From assembly GCA_947475845.1 (NCBI GenBank), contig CANJMO010000019.1, forward strand, positions 1-37,487: a stretch of 37,487 nt of DNA, given 5' to 3'. The notes beneath the pieces were generated by a model. It had not been told where the DNA came from. It saw only the letters and a program-made list of their open reading frames with translations, and ran no database searches. Positions 7,675 to 16,423 of the stretch are shown piece after piece (within the stretch, counting starts at the first letter, position 1; each line of letters opens with the position of its first letter). Position numbers and translations under genes: made by a program. Source of the DNA: Caulobacteraceae bacterium. GTDB taxonomy: Bacteria > Pseudomonadota > Alphaproteobacteria > Caulobacterales > Caulobacteraceae.

Positions 7675-8058
7675 ATGACCATGCGTTTTGACGAAGGCGC
7701 CCGCAATGTGCTGGGCGGCGAATTGGCTCCATGCTCCAACGCCCCGATCACGGGCTTCTTCCGCAACGGCTGTTGCGAGACCGGGCCGGACGACACCGGG
7801 CTGCATACCGTCTGCGCGGTGATGAGCGCCGAGTTCCTGGCCTGGTCCAAGGCGGCGGGCAACGACCTGTCCACGCCTCAGCCGCAGTACGGCTTCCCGG
7901 GCCTCAAGCCCGGCGACCGCTGGTGCCTGTGCGCGCCGCGCTGGAAAGAGGCGCTGGACGCCGGCATGGCCCCGGACCTGGTTTTGGAATCCACCCACGA
8001 GGAGACCCTGGCGATCGTGACGCTGGGGGTGCTGAAGGACTACGCCTTCGGTGACTAG
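7675..8058 (+). CDS. DUF2237 family protein
   Basis: A 127-residue cytosolic protein of DUF2237, a widespread small family with no known function. The whole length is family-like: RNVLGGELAPCSNAPITGFF, RNGCCETGPDDTGLHTVCAV, FLAWSKAAGNDLSTPQPQYG, FPGLKPGDRWCLCAPRWKEA, and the closing LVLESTHEETLAIVTLGVLK. It has six cysteines in conserved places, including the Cys-Cys of NGCCETG and the Cys-Leu-Cys of WCLCA, suggesting metal or redox chemistry (inference). ATG 7675 and ATG 7681 are both possible starts. The stop codon overlaps that of the convergent thpR gene in CTAG. Confidence 0.9.
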   Translation: MTMRFDEGARNVLGGELAPCSNAPITGFFRNGCCETGPDDTGLHTVCAVMSAEFLAWSKAAGNDLSTPQPQYGFPGLKPGDRWCLCAPRWKEALDAGMAPDLVLESTHEETLAIVTLGVLKDYAFGD

Positions 8059-8588
8059 AGCCGGTAGAGCCGCTCCAGGCGGTAGACCGAGCCCTCGCGG
8101 CCAAGGCTGCTGGAATAGAGGCCAAAGCTCGACACGGTGAAGGGCGGCGACTGCAGCAGGTTGTTGTCCTGGATCCAGCCGCCCACCGCGCGCGGGTCGG
8201 GGCGGCTGAGGTAGGCCAAGGTGACGTGGGGCTTGTAGACCCGGCTCTCGCCCTTCAGCCCGACGCGGCGCGCCGCGCTCTCGCAGCGCCCGGCCAGGAT
8301 GTTCAGCGCCGGGTTGTCCGCCACCCCGGCCCAGACCGCGTGGATCGCCTCGCCCTCGCCGAAAGCGCCGGAGCCCTGCAGCACCAGATCGAGCGGGGCG
8401 CCTTTCAGCGGCGACAGGGCGTCGTCGAGGTCCTCGGCCTTGGACTCGGTCACTTCGCCGAAGAAGCGCAGGGTGATGTGCAAGGCTTCCAGCGGCCGCC
8501 AGCGAGCGCCGGGCAGGCCCAGTTGGCGGCGGGCCAGGCCTTCGCCGATGTCGGGCGGCACATGCAGGGCGGCGAAGAGGCGAACCAC
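8055..8588 (-). CDS. thpR: RNA 2',3'-cyclic phosphodiesterase (2'-5' RNA ligase family)
   Basis: A 177-residue member of the 2H phosphoesterase superfamily. The two catalytic HxTx motifs are clear: H37-I-T39-L in LEALHITLRFFGEV and H121-V-T123-L in YKPHVTLAYL. The family opens 2',3'-cyclic phosphates on RNA and can reversibly join 2'-5' linkages; the cellular substrate is not known. It begins at GTG 8588, giving MVRLFAALHVPPDI, the standard family N-terminus. The G of its GTG is the last base of the TAG stop of the upstream gene (TAGTG), which implies translational coupling. It is the last gene of an arylesterase-CcdC-thpR group on the minus strand. Confidence 0.92.
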   Translation of the reverse strand: MVRLFAALHVPPDIGEGLARRQLGLPGARWRPLEALHITLRFFGEVTESKAEDLDDALSPLKGAPLDLVLQGSGAFGEGEAIHAVWAGVADNPALNILAGRCESAARRVGLKGESRVYKPHVTLAYLSRPDPRAVGGWIQDNNLLQSPPFTVSSFGLYSSSLGREGSVYRLERLYRL

Positions 8589-9082
8589 TAAGCCACGCCG
8601 GCGCCGGCGGCGATCAGCCGCTTGCAGCGCAGCCACATCTCGATCCGCGCCACCGCGATCTGGCCGACGGCGAACAGCAGCAGGGCATCGGTTGCGACCA
8701 GCAGCTGGTTACCCTTTTGCGGATGTTCCTCCAGCCAGAAACGCAGGCCGAAGCGGATGGCGAACACCGCCACGATCAGGACCACGGCGGCGGGCGAGGC
8801 CTGGGCGGTGAGGACGCCGGTGTCGGGGTCATGGCTGATGCGGGTCAGCTTGCCGCGCTGCCAGCCGACGGCGCAGCCGAGCAGGGCGGCCAGGGCGATG
8901 CTGGCGATGGCGCCCAGGTCGGTGGGCGGAGCCTGGGCGATGGTCATCACCGCCGCCGCCAGCAGCAGCACCGGGATCACCCACAGGCGATCGACCTTGA
9001 GCGTGCGGCCACGGATGCTGCGGCGCAGGACCAGGGCGAGGACGAAGACGGTGATCAGATAGGGAAGATAATGTTGCGGCAT
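8588..9082 (-). CDS. CcdC-like (DUF1453) membrane protein
   Basis: A 164-residue inner-membrane protein with about five hydrophobic segments: PYLITVFVLALVLRR, RLWVIPVLLLAAAVMTIA, GAIASIALAALLGCAVGW, AAVVLIVAVFAIRFGLRF and LVATDALLLFAVGQIAVA. The pattern GWQRGKLTRISHDPDTGVL followed by a hydrophobic helix and IRFGLRFW resembles the CcdC/DUF1453 family, whose role is unclear. The ATG at 9082 has the strong ribosome-binding site AGGGGGAA. It lies 24 bases after the arylesterase stop and its own stop overlaps the thpR start by one base, so the three genes are probably co-transcribed. Confidence 0.72.
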   Translation of the reverse strand: MPQHYLPYLITVFVLALVLRRSIRGRTLKVDRLWVIPVLLLAAAVMTIAQAPPTDLGAIASIALAALLGCAVGWQRGKLTRISHDPDTGVLTAQASPAAVVLIVAVFAIRFGLRFWLEEHPQKGNQLLVATDALLLFAVGQIAVARIEMWLRCKRLIAAGAGVA

Positions 9083-9106
9083 ATGTTCCCCCTACTCAGG
9101 ACGCTG

Positions 9107-9745
9107 TCAGCGGCGCGATTTTAGCGCCGCCGCGACGGCCGGCGCCAGCCGCTTGGCGAGGATGCGCACGCCCTGGGCATTGGGATGGATACCATCGCCC
9201 TGGCTCAGCGCCCGGTCGCCCAGAACCCCGGCCAGAAGGTCGGGAAAATAGGGGATGCCCGCCGACCGGGCCGCATCGGGGAACACCGCGTCGAAATCGT
9301 GGGCGTAACCGGCGCCGATCGCCGGCGGCGCCTTCAGCCCGGCCATCATCGCTGGAATGCGCCGCGCCTTGAGCCGGGCCAGGATGGCGTCGAGGTTGCG
9401 GCGGGTGGTCTTGGGATCGACGCCCTGCAGTAGGTCGTTGGCCCCCAGAAACACCAGGCAAACGGTGCTGTCCGCCTTCACGCTGAAGTCGGTGCGAGCC
9501 AGGCCGTCTGCTGTGGTGTCGCCCGAGACCCCCGCCGCGCGAACCGTCACCTTGAGGCCCAGGCGTGTCAGTTCGAGCTGAAGTTGCGCCGGCAGCGCCT
9601 GCGCCGCCGGCAGGCCAAGGCCGGCGGTGATGGAGTCGCCGAGCATGGTCAGGATGACAGGCTTGCCCTGGGCTGAGGCGCCCGGCGCCGCCGCGAAGAC
9701 GGCCATGCCGGTGAGAAGGGTGCGTCGAAGGATCGCCAAGGGCAT
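9107..9745 (-). CDS. Arylesterase / lysophospholipase, SGNH (TesA-like) hydrolase
   Basis: A 212-residue secreted GDSL/SGNH esterase. The signal peptide covers about residues 1-26 (RRTLLTGMAVFAAAPGASAQ). Block I is LGDSITAGLG with nucleophile S38, the oxyanion Gly lies in AAGVSGDTTADG, block III is GANDLL (Asn103), and block V is DGIHPN with D184 and H187. This is the periplasmic TesA/arylesterase group that hydrolyses acyl esters and thioesters. The divergent genes downstream encode a YbbA/YbbP ABC system, reproducing the tesA-ybbA-ybbP arrangement known from E. coli and many proteobacteria. The start at 9745 fits the signal peptide, although its ribosome-binding site is weak. Confidence 0.92.
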   Translation of the reverse strand: MPLAILRRTLLTGMAVFAAAPGASAQGKPVILTMLGDSITAGLGLPAAQALPAQLQLELTRLGLKVTVRAAGVSGDTTADGLARTDFSVKADSTVCLVFLGANDLLQGVDPKTTRRNLDAILARLKARRIPAMMAGLKAPPAIGAGYAHDFDAVFPDAARSAGIPYFPDLLAGVLGDRALSQGDGIHPNAQGVRILAKRLAPAVAAALKSRR

Positions 9746-9833
9746 CAGGGCTTTTGCAATGCATCTGGAAGACAGGCCCCCTATGTAGGGCCAGACGCCC
9801 CGCCTCAACAGAGCTACCCGCGCAAAGGTTTGG

Positions 9834-10517
9834 ATGCAGCAGCCCGCCACTGACGCCCTCCCGCTCGTTCTCGAAGGCGTCGGCCTGACCCTGCCGTCGG
9901 CCGCCGGGCCGGTGGAAATCCTGCGCGGGGTCGACATGACCGTGGCGGCGGGCGAACGGGTGGCGGTGATCGGACCGTCCGGTTCGGGCAAGTCGTCGCT
10001 GATCGCGGTGGCGGCCGGGCTGGAGCGGCCGAGCTTCGGGACTGTGCGCCTGTTCGGCCAGGACCTGGCCAAGCTCAATGAGGACGGCCGGGCGCGCCTG
10101 CGCCGCTCGCGGGTCTCCTTGGTGTTCCAGGCCTTCCATCTGTTGCCCAATATGACGGCGGAGGAGAACGTCGCCGCTCCCTTAGAAATTGCTGGCGAAG
10201 CCGGTGCGGGCTTGATCGCCCGCCAATGGCTCGACCGTGTCGGGCTGTCGGCGCGCGGCCATCACTATCCGCATCAGTTGTCCGGCGGTGAGCAGCAGCG
10301 CGTCGCCCTGGCCCGGGCCCTGGCCGCGCGGCCTGCCTTGCTGTTCGCCGATGAACCGACCGGCAACCTCGACGGGGTCAACGCCGCCGCCGTGGCCGAC
10401 CTGATGTTCGACCTGATCAAGGAAACCGGCGCGGCCCTGGTGATGGTCACCCACGATCCGGTGCTGGCCGCCCGCGCCGACCGTCAGGTGCGCATGGCCG
10501 AGGGGCGCGCCGTTTGA
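9834..10517 (+). CDS. ybbA: ABC transporter ATP-binding protein, YbbA/LolD-like
   Basis: A 227-residue ATPase of the LolD/MacB/YbbA family. Walker A is GPSGSGKS (residues 47-54), the Q-loop is FQAFHLLP (Q99), the signature is LSGGEQQR (149-156), Walker B with catalytic Glu is LLFADEP, and the switch His is in VTHDP (H207). It should power the FtsX-type permease encoded next, with which it overlaps by four bases (TTGA). Position beside an arylesterase identifies it as the YbbA orthologue rather than the lipoprotein-sorting LolD. AAAGG upstream of the ATG serves as ribosome-binding site. The substrate is unknown; MacB-like mechanotransmission across the periplasm is a family-based inference. 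Confidence 0.93.
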   Translation: MQQPATDALPLVLEGVGLTLPSAAGPVEILRGVDMTVAAGERVAVIGPSGSGKSSLIAVAAGLERPSFGTVRLFGQDLAKLNEDGRARLRRSRVSLVFQAFHLLPNMTAEENVAAPLEIAGEAGAGLIARQWLDRVGLSARGHHYPHQLSGGEQQRVALARALAARPALLFADEPTGNLDGVNAAAVADLMFDLIKETGAALVMVTHDPVLAARADRQVRMAEGRAV

Positions 10518-13057
10518 AACTGCCCCTGTCGCTGCGTTTCACCGGACGGGAATTGCGCGCGGGCGTGCGGGGGTTCCGCATCTTCCTGGCCTGCCTGGCC
10601 CTGGGCGTGGCCGCCATCGCCGCGGCCAGCTCGACCGCCGAGGCTTTTCGACGGGGCCTGGCGTCCGAGGCGCGCACCATCCTCGGCGGCGACGTGGCGG
10701 CTGGGGCCCAGCGGCGTTTCACCGACCAGGAGAAGGCTGCGTTCGAGGCCAGGGGCAGGGTTTCTTACGCCCTGGCCACCCGGGCGATGGCGCAGGGGCC
10801 GGGCGGGGCCCGCCGCCTAGTCGAATTGCGCGGAGTCGATAGTCTCTACCCCCTGGCCGGGACGGTGAACGTGCAGGACGTGGGTGGTCATCCCCTGACC
10901 CTCGCCGCCGCCTTCGCGCCTAAGGGCGGCGTGCCCGGCGCGGCGGTGGAGAAGGCTCTGCTCGACCGCCTTGGGGTGTCCCTCGGACAGACCTTTCTCG
11001 TGGGCAACCAGCGGCTGGTAGCTAATGCCGTACTCGCCGCCGAACCCGACCGCATGAGCCGGGGCTTTCAGCTCGGCCCACGCGTCCTGACCCGGCTGGC
11101 CACGGTGGAGGGCGGCGGGTTCATCAGCGGCGGCATCCTCGGCGGCGGCACCCTGTTCAACCAGACCGCGCGCATCGCCATTCCCACGAGCGCCGATCCC
11201 AAGCAGGTGCGCGCATCCCTTTCCGCCGCCTTCCCCCGCGCCGGCCTGCGCATGCGCGACCGCTACGACGCCGCGCCCGGCATCCGCCGCCTGATCGACC
11301 GGCTGGAGTATTTCCTCGGTTTCATCGGCTTGGCGTCGCTGGTGGCCGGGGGGCTCGGGGTATCGGGCGCGGTCAACGCCTATCTGGAGACCAAGAAGCC
11401 CTCGATCGCGGTGCTGAAGGCGGTCGGCGCCGACGGAGTCCTGATCCGCAACCTCTATCTGGTCCAGATCGCGGTGCTGGCGGCCCTCGGCATCGCCATC
11501 GGCGTGGCCATCGGCGCGGCCTCGCCATTTCTGATCGCGGCCCTCGCCGCCAATAGCCTGCCGGTCCCGGCCCTGTTCGCCGTCTATCCCGAGCCTCTGC
11601 TGCGCGCGGCGGCGTTCGGCGCCCTGTCGGCGGGCGCGTTCTGCCTGGCGCCGTTGGCGCGAGCCCGCTCCACACCGCCGGCCGCCCTGTTCCGACACAA
11701 CCTCGGCGGCCGGCTGAGCCTTGGGCCTGAACTGGTTGGCGCGGTGCTGTGCGCCATCGGCCTGGCCGCCGTGGCCATTCTGACCGCCCCTTCGCGGACC
11801 ATGGCCGTGTGGATGATCGGCGGGGTCGCGGTGGCCTTCGTCGTGCTGTGGCTGCTCGGCATGGGCGGGGCCTTGCTCGCCGGCAAGGCGCGCAGACTAG
11901 CCACGGGCCCCGCCCGCCTGGGCCTCGCCAACCTCGCCGGACCGGGATCGGCCGCGCGCACCGCCGCGCCCGCCGTGGGGCTCGGTGTCGCCCTGCTGGC
12001 GTCGGTGGTCCTGATCCAGTCAGCCCTGCTGGCCCAGGTCGGCGAGATCGCGCCGCGCACTGCGCCGTCGCTGGTGTTCACCGAGATCCCCGCCGAGGAC
12101 GCCGCCCGCTTCGACGCCGAGGTCGGCGCGGCGCTCGGTCGCCTTACCGATGAAAGTTATCTGCGGATGCCGATGTTCACCGGCCGGATCAGCGCCATCC
12201 ACGGCCGGGCCGTGCAGCGCGACCGCATCGACCCGTCGCAGCGCTGGGCCTTCGACAACGACATCCAGATGAGCGCGGCGGGGGCGCCGCCCAAGGGCAC
12301 GGACGTCACCGGCGGCGCCTGGTGGGCCGCGGACTATGCCGGGGCGCCGCTGGTGGCGCTGGGCGAAGACATCGCCAACGCCGGCAAGCTCAAGCTCGGC
12401 GACGAGATTACCGTCACGGCTCTCGGCCAGGACATCGAAGCCCATGTGGCGGCGATCCGCCGCGTCGACGTCGGCGGCTTCGGCCCCGGCTTCCAGGTGA
12501 TCCTGAACGCCCATGCCCTGGACGGCGCGGTGCTGCGGCAGGTGGCCATAGCCAAAACCGACATGGCCGGCGAGGAGCGGGTGCTGCGCCGCCTCGGCTC
12601 GAGCTTCCCCGAGGTCAATGTCATCAGCGTACGCGAGCAGCTGGAATCGGCCACCGCCCTGTTCGACCGCCTGGCCCTGGCGGTGCGCGCGGCGGCGGGG
12701 GTCGCGGCCCTGGCCGGGGTGCTGGTGCTGGCCGGAGCCATCGCCGCCGGCGCGCGGGCGCGGGCGCGCGAAGCCGCGTTGCTGAAGGTTTTGGGCGCAT
12801 CGCGCGGCCAGGTGCTGGCGGCTTACGCCATCGAATACGGCGCGGTCGGGCTGATCGCCGGGACGGCCGGGGTCGGCCTCGGCGCGCTCGCCGCCTGGCC
12901 CATCGTGGTCAAGGTGTTCGAGGCCCACTGGAGCGTCCACTGGGCGGGCGTGTTCGCCCTGGTCGGCGGCGCGGTTCTGCTGGCCGGTCTCGGCGGGACA
13001 CTGGCGGCGCTGCAGGCCCTATCCAGACGTCCCGCCCCGGTGCTGAGAGCCGACTAG
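10514..13057 (+). CDS. ybbP: ABC transporter permease, YbbP-like (FtsX fold)
   Basis: An 847-residue permease. The first helix is at about residues 20-40, followed by a periplasmic domain, then a three-helix FtsX unit at about 258-370 (with SGAVNAYLETKKPSIAVLKA, the typical FtsX turn), further helices at ~400-450 and ~485-505, a second periplasmic domain, and a final FtsX unit at about 720-840 (GARARAREAALLKVLGASRG). Two FtsX units in one chain give a complete ten-helix permease, as in YbbP. Initiation is at TTG 10514 overlapping the ybbA stop; the coupling explains the weak start codon. The stop codon overlaps that of the convergent DUF1993 gene in CTAG. Confidence 0.92.
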   Translation: MKLPLSLRFTGRELRAGVRGFRIFLACLALGVAAIAAASSTAEAFRRGLASEARTILGGDVAAGAQRRFTDQEKAAFEARGRVSYALATRAMAQGPGGARRLVELRGVDSLYPLAGTVNVQDVGGHPLTLAAAFAPKGGVPGAAVEKALLDRLGVSLGQTFLVGNQRLVANAVLAAEPDRMSRGFQLGPRVLTRLATVEGGGFISGGILGGGTLFNQTARIAIPTSADPKQVRASLSAAFPRAGLRMRDRYDAAPGIRRLIDRLEYFLGFIGLASLVAGGLGVSGAVNAYLETKKPSIAVLKAVGADGVLIRNLYLVQIAVLAALGIAIGVAIGAASPFLIAALAANSLPVPALFAVYPEPLLRAAAFGALSAGAFCLAPLARARSTPPAALFRHNLGGRLSLGPELVGAVLCAIGLAAVAILTAPSRTMAVWMIGGVAVAFVVLWLLGMGGALLAGKARRLATGPARLGLANLAGPGSAARTAAPAVGLGVALLASVVLIQSALLAQVGEIAPRTAPSLVFTEIPAEDAARFDAEVGAALGRLTDESYLRMPMFTGRISAIHGRAVQRDRIDPSQRWAFDNDIQMSAAGAPPKGTDVTGGAWWAADYAGAPLVALGEDIANAGKLKLGDEITVTALGQDIEAHVAAIRRVDVGGFGPGFQVILNAHALDGAVLRQVAIAKTDMAGEERVLRRLGSSFPEVNVISVREQLESATALFDRLALAVRAAAGVAALAGVLVLAGAIAAGARARAREAALLKVLGASRGQVLAAYAIEYGAVGLIAGTAGVGLGALAAWPIVVKVFEAHWSVHWAGVFALVGGAVLLAGLGGTLAALQALSRRPAPVLRAD

Positions 13058-13575
13058 GCGTCGATCTTTTCCGGCATGCCCAGGTGTTGCAGGAAGTCGG
13101 GCTTGCCCACCGCCACGCCCTGCGCCCGCAGGATCGCGTAGGCGGCGGTGACGTGGAAGAAGAAGTTGGGCAAAGCAAAGCCGGTCAGATAGGCGGCGCC
13201 CTTGAAGCGGTAGCCCATGCCGTTGGGGAACTTCAGCACCACCTCGCGGCCCCCCGCCTCGGCCAGGGCCGCGCTGTGCACGCCCTCGATGAAGGCGATA
13301 GTCTTCTGGCAGCGTTCCTTCAGCTCGGCGAAGTTGGCCTCGGTGTCGGGCATCGACGGCGCATCGATCCCGGCAAGCCGGGCGATGGCGTTCTTGGCGG
13401 TGTCCGACGCCATTTGGATTTGGGCGGGCAAGGGCTTCATGTCCGGCGCCAGGCGCGCCTCCATCAGCATTGCCTCGCTCTTGCCCTCGGCCAAGGCCTT
13501 GTCGAGCCAGGCCTGGATGCTGGTCATGGCGCGCACGAACACCGGCGCCGACGCGTCATAGATGGTGAAGCTCAT
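13054..13575 (-). CDS. DUF1993 family protein
   Basis: A 173-residue helical protein of DUF1993, a family of unknown function that resembles DinB-like four-helix bundles. Family-like features are YDASAPVFVRAMTSIQAWLD at the N-terminus, LAPDMKPLPAQIQMASDTAK in the middle, and FALPNFFFHVTAAYAILRAQ followed by GKPDFLQHLG at the C-terminus. The conserved His and Asp/Glu residues could bind a metal, as in DinB proteins, but that is inference. Start ATG 13575 is at the conserved N-terminus. It follows the hicB-like gene by 28 bases on the same strand and could be co-transcribed with it. Its stop overlaps the ybbP stop. Confidence 0.86.
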   Translation of the reverse strand: MSFTIYDASAPVFVRAMTSIQAWLDKALAEGKSEAMLMEARLAPDMKPLPAQIQMASDTAKNAIARLAGIDAPSMPDTEANFAELKERCQKTIAFIEGVHSAALAEAGGREVVLKFPNGMGYRFKGAAYLTGFALPNFFFHVTAAYAILRAQGVAVGKPDFLQHLGMPEKIDA

Positions 13576-13603
13576 GTGGTTGTCCCTCCCCGGACGATCC
13601 ACC

Positions 13604-14047
13604 CTAGCGCTTGTCGCGGGAAGAAAACACGCTGGCGGCGTAGCTGGGGATCACGGCGTAGCGCTTGAGGTGTTCGTTGGCGGCCAGGGCCAGCCAGCCG
13701 GAGCGGTTGCCGTTCGCCACCGCGTCGATGCGGCGGACCAGACCCTCTGGCAGGGTGACGTTGAGGCGCATGTAGGTCGGCTTGGTGTCGGGCGCGTCGA
13801 CCTCCACCAGGAATACATAGCTGAGCACGTCCTGCGGAAGTTCGACCGCCTCGGCCGGTTTGGGCAGGGGGATGATCTGGCCGTCGTCGGCCATGGCCTC
13901 CATGTGCCGCATTAGTGTCTTGCGCGCCTGCTGCGCGGCGGTCAAAGGATCGTCCCCGTGGCTGACGCAGCCGGGGAAGTCGGGAAACCAGATGCCGAAC
14001 CCGCCGGCGTCGGCCTGTTCCATGACGGCGGCGTATTTCACGGTCAT
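13604..14047 (-). CDS. HicB-family antitoxin with C-terminal ribbon-helix-helix; no HicA partner
   Basis: A 147-residue protein. Residues 1-60 are the HicB partially degraded RNase-H fold (YAAVMEQADAGGFGIWFPDF, PGCVSHGDDPLTAAQQA). Residues about 92-130 (YMRLNVTLPEGLVRRIDAVA ending in EHLKRY) form a CopG-like ribbon-helix-helix that should bind DNA. HicB proteins normally neutralise a HicA mRNA interferase encoded beside them; I find no HicA-like frame on either side. It may be a solitary regulator. GGAG eight bases before the ATG is a good ribosome-binding site, and an inverted repeat overlaps the likely -10 region, consistent with autorepression. Confidence 0.85.
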   Translation of the reverse strand: MTVKYAAVMEQADAGGFGIWFPDFPGCVSHGDDPLTAAQQARKTLMRHMEAMADDGQIIPLPKPAEAVELPQDVLSYVFLVEVDAPDTKPTYMRLNVTLPEGLVRRIDAVANGNRSGWLALAANEHLKRYAVIPSYAASVFSSRDKR

Positions 14048-14066
14048 GACGGCGCTCCAGGAATGG

Positions 14067-14083
14067 TATGTATGCTATACACA
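14067..14083 (-). promoter_or_regulatory. Candidate HicB operator over its promoter
   Basis: TATGTAT (14067-14073), GCT, ATACACA (14077-14083): inverted arms matching at six of seven positions. On the minus strand it overlaps a -10-like TATAGC that has TTGAGT 17 bases upstream. The region is distinctly AT-richer than its surroundings. A ribbon-helix-helix protein usually binds such short palindromes. Confidence 0.5.
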
Positions 14084-14187
14084 CTCAATCTTGACGACTC
14101 AACACACTAATGCACATTGAATGCGCATTGCCTCGAATCTTTTGACGTTTTTGGCGGCTTTTCGAGGCGGATCGAGGTTGCAGGCGG

Positions 14188-14216
14188 TTGCCGCCCCCCA
14201 TGACGCTCTCTATAAG
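14188..14216 (+). promoter_or_regulatory. Candidate promoter of the sucCDAB-lpdA cluster
   Basis: TTGCCGC (14188-14194), 14-base spacer, TCTATAAG (14209-14216). It matches the Caulobacter housekeeping consensus at 6/7 and 6/8 positions, and equally a generic TTGCCG-N17-TATAAG promoter. It leaves a leader of about 80 bases before sucC. Confidence 0.6.
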
Positions 14217-14302
14217 CCAGCCTCAGCCATCACACTGAGGTGATCGGCCGTCCGCTCTCTTGGCCGGCCCCTCGCCCCGCACCGCATCCGCGACGGGTCC
14301 AG

Positions 14303-15472
14303 ATGAACATTCACGAGTACCAAGCCAAAGCCGTCCTCAAAGAGTACGGCGTCCCTGTTCCGCGCGGCGGTGCAGCCTTCTCGGTCGAGGACGCCGTCAG
14401 GGCGGCCTCCGAACTGGGCGGCCCGGTGTGGGTGGTGAAAGCCCAGATCCACGCCGGCGGCCGCGGCAAGGGCGGCGGGGTCAAGGTGGTCAAGAGCCTG
14501 GACGACGTGCGCAAGGAAGCCGAGCGCATGCTGGGCATGACCCTGGTCACCCACCAGACCGGCCCCAAGGGCCGCGTCGTGAACCGTCTCTATGTCGAAG
14601 AAGGCGCGGCCATCGCCCGCGAACTTTACCTGTCCCTGCTGGTCGATCGCTCGACCTCACGCGTCTCGGTGGTCGCCTCCACCGAAGGCGGCATGGACAT
14701 CGAAGAGGTCGCCGCCCACACCCCCGAGAAGATCGTCAGCTTCTCGATCGACCCGGCCACCGGCGTCTTCCCGCACCACGGCCGCAGCCTGGTCAAGACG
14801 CTGAAGCTGGAAGGCCCCGCCGCCAAGCAGGCCCTGCCGCTCCTCAAGGCGCTCTACAAAGCCTTCGTCGAGAAGGACATGGACATGCTGGAGATCAACC
14901 CGCTGATCGTCACCGGCGACGGCGACCTGCGCGTCCTGGACGCCAAGGTCTCGTTCGACTCCAACGCGCTCTATCGCCACGAAGACATCAAGGCCCTGCG
15001 CGACATCGCCGAGGAAGACGAGAAGGAAATCGAGGCTTCCAACTACGACCTCAGCTACATCGCGCTGGACGGCGAGATCGGCTGCATGGTCAACGGCGCG
15101 GGCCTGGCCATGGCGACCATGGACATCATCAAGCTGTATGGCTCCGAGCCCGCCAACTTCCTCGACGTCGGCGGCGGCGCCTCCAAGGAGAAGGTCACCG
15201 CGGCCTTCAAGATCATCACCTCCGATCCCAACGTGAAGGGCATCCTGGTCAACATCTTCGGCGGCATCATGCGCTGCGACATCATTGCCGAGGGCGTGAT
15301 CGCCGCGGTCAAGGAAGTGGGCCTGAAGGTCCCTCTGGTGGTGCGCCTGGAAGGCACCAACGTCGAACAAGGCAAGGCCATCATCCGCGACTCCGGCCTG
15401 AACGTCATCGCCGCCAACGATTTGTCCGACGCGGCCGAAAAGGTCGTCGCGGCTGTGAAGGGGGCTGCGTAA
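14303..15472 (+). CDS. sucC: Succinyl-CoA ligase, beta subunit (ADP-forming)
   Basis: A 389-residue subunit of succinyl-CoA synthetase, which couples succinyl-CoA cleavage to nucleotide phosphorylation in the TCA cycle. The N-terminus [20 protein letters not shown] is the family standard and starts the ATP-grasp fold; [16 protein letters not shown] is the nucleotide-binding loop. [20 protein letters not shown] carries metal ligands, and [20 protein letters not shown] plus [17 protein letters not shown] form the C-terminal ligase domain that contacts the alpha subunit. ATG 14303 is fixed by the conserved N-terminus, although the Shine-Dalgarno is weak. The gene is first in a co-directional run and sits only four bases before sucD. 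Confidence 0.98.
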   Translation: MNIHEYQAKAVLKEYGVPVPRGGAAFSVEDAVRAASELGGPVWVVKAQIHAGGRGKGGGVKVVKSLDDVRKEAERMLGMTLVTHQTGPKGRVVNRLYVEEGAAIARELYLSLLVDRSTSRVSVVASTEGGMDIEEVAAHTPEKIVSFSIDPATGVFPHHGRSLVKTLKLEGPAAKQALPLLKALYKAFVEKDMDMLEINPLIVTGDGDLRVLDAKVSFDSNALYRHEDIKALRDIAEEDEKEIEASNYDLSYIALDGEIGCMVNGAGLAMATMDIIKLYGSEPANFLDVGGGASKEKVTAAFKIITSDPNVKGILVNIFGGIMRCDIIAEGVIAAVKEVGLKVPLVVRLEGTNVEQGKAIIRDSGLNVIAANDLSDAAEKVVAAVKGAA

Positions 15473-15476
15473 GTCC

Positions 15477-16352
15477 ATGTCGATCCTGATCAACAAGAAC
15501 ACCAAGGTCATCTGCCAGGGCTTCACCGGCGCCCAGGGCACCTTCCACTCCGAACAGGCGATCGCCTACGGCACCAAGATGGTCGGCGGCGTGACGCCCG
15601 GCAAAGGCGGCATGACCCACCTCGGCCTGCCCGTCTGGGACACCGTCGGCGAAGCGCGCGAAGCCACCGGGGCCGACGCCTCGGTGATCTATGTGCCGCC
15701 GCCGTTCGCCGCTGATTCGATCCTGGAGGCGATCGACGCCGAAATCCCGCTGATCGTCTGCATCACCGAGGGCATTCCGGTCGAAGACATGATCAAGGTG
15801 AAGCGTTCGCTGGCAGGATCGAAGTCCCGCCTGATCGGACCCAATTGCCCCGGGCTGATGACGCCCGGCGAGTGCAAGATCGGCATCATGCCGGGAAACA
15901 TCTTCAAGAAGGGCTCCGTGGGCGTTGTTTCGCGCTCGGGCACCCTTACCTATGAAGCCGTGTTCCAGACCTCCAATGTGGGCCTCGGTCAGACCTCGGC
16001 CGTCGGCATCGGCGGGGACCCCGTCAAAGGCACCGAGTTCATCGATGTCCTGGAGATGTTCCTGGCCGATCCCGAGACTCTTTCGATCATCATGATCGGC
16101 GAAATCGGCGGCTCCGCCGAAGAGGATGCGGCTGATTTCATTAAGCATTCCAAGGTAAAGAAGCCGATGGTCGGCTTCATCGCCGGCCGCACGGCGCCTC
16201 CGGGCCGCCGCATGGGTCACGCCGGGGCGATCATCTCGGGCGGCAAGGGCGGCGCGGAAGACAAGATCGCGGCGATGGAATCGGCGGGCATTCGGGTTTC
16301 GCCTTCTCCGGCGTCGCTCGGCCAGACGCTGATGGAAGTGCTGAAGGGCTGA
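15477..16352 (+). CDS. sucD: Succinyl-CoA ligase, alpha subunit
   Basis: A 291-residue partner of SucC. Residues 1-120 form the CoA-binding Rossmann domain ([29 protein letters not shown]), followed by the ligase domain with [19 protein letters not shown] and [15 protein letters not shown]. The phosphorylated active-site histidine is H248 in [19 protein letters not shown]. Full length for the family. The four-base gap from sucC implies co-translation in equal amounts. A 71-base gap follows before sucA, containing a short GC-rich hairpin without a U-tract, so transcription probably continues. Confidence 0.98.
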   Translation: MSILINKNTKVICQGFTGAQGTFHSEQAIAYGTKMVGGVTPGKGGMTHLGLPVWDTVGEAREATGADASVIYVPPPFAADSILEAIDAEIPLIVCITEGIPVEDMIKVKRSLAGSKSRLIGPNCPGLMTPGECKIGIMPGNIFKKGSVGVVSRSGTLTYEAVFQTSNVGLGQTSAVGIGGDPVKGTEFIDVLEMFLADPETLSIIMIGEIGGSAEEDAADFIKHSKVKKPMVGFIAGRTAPPGRRMGHAGAIISGGKGGAEDKIAAMESAGIRVSPSPASLGQTLMEVLKG

Positions 16353-16423
16353 GGCCCTTCCGCTGGTGTTGAATAAGAAGACGGCCCGCCGCTAGGGGGC
16401 GGACCGCCTAAGGATCGAAGATC

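Noticed and set aside
14048-14302. Possible HicA toxin gene beside hicB
   Set aside because: No frame of about 60 codons with the HicA pattern (G-S-H-x-x-x-x-H/F) on either strand.
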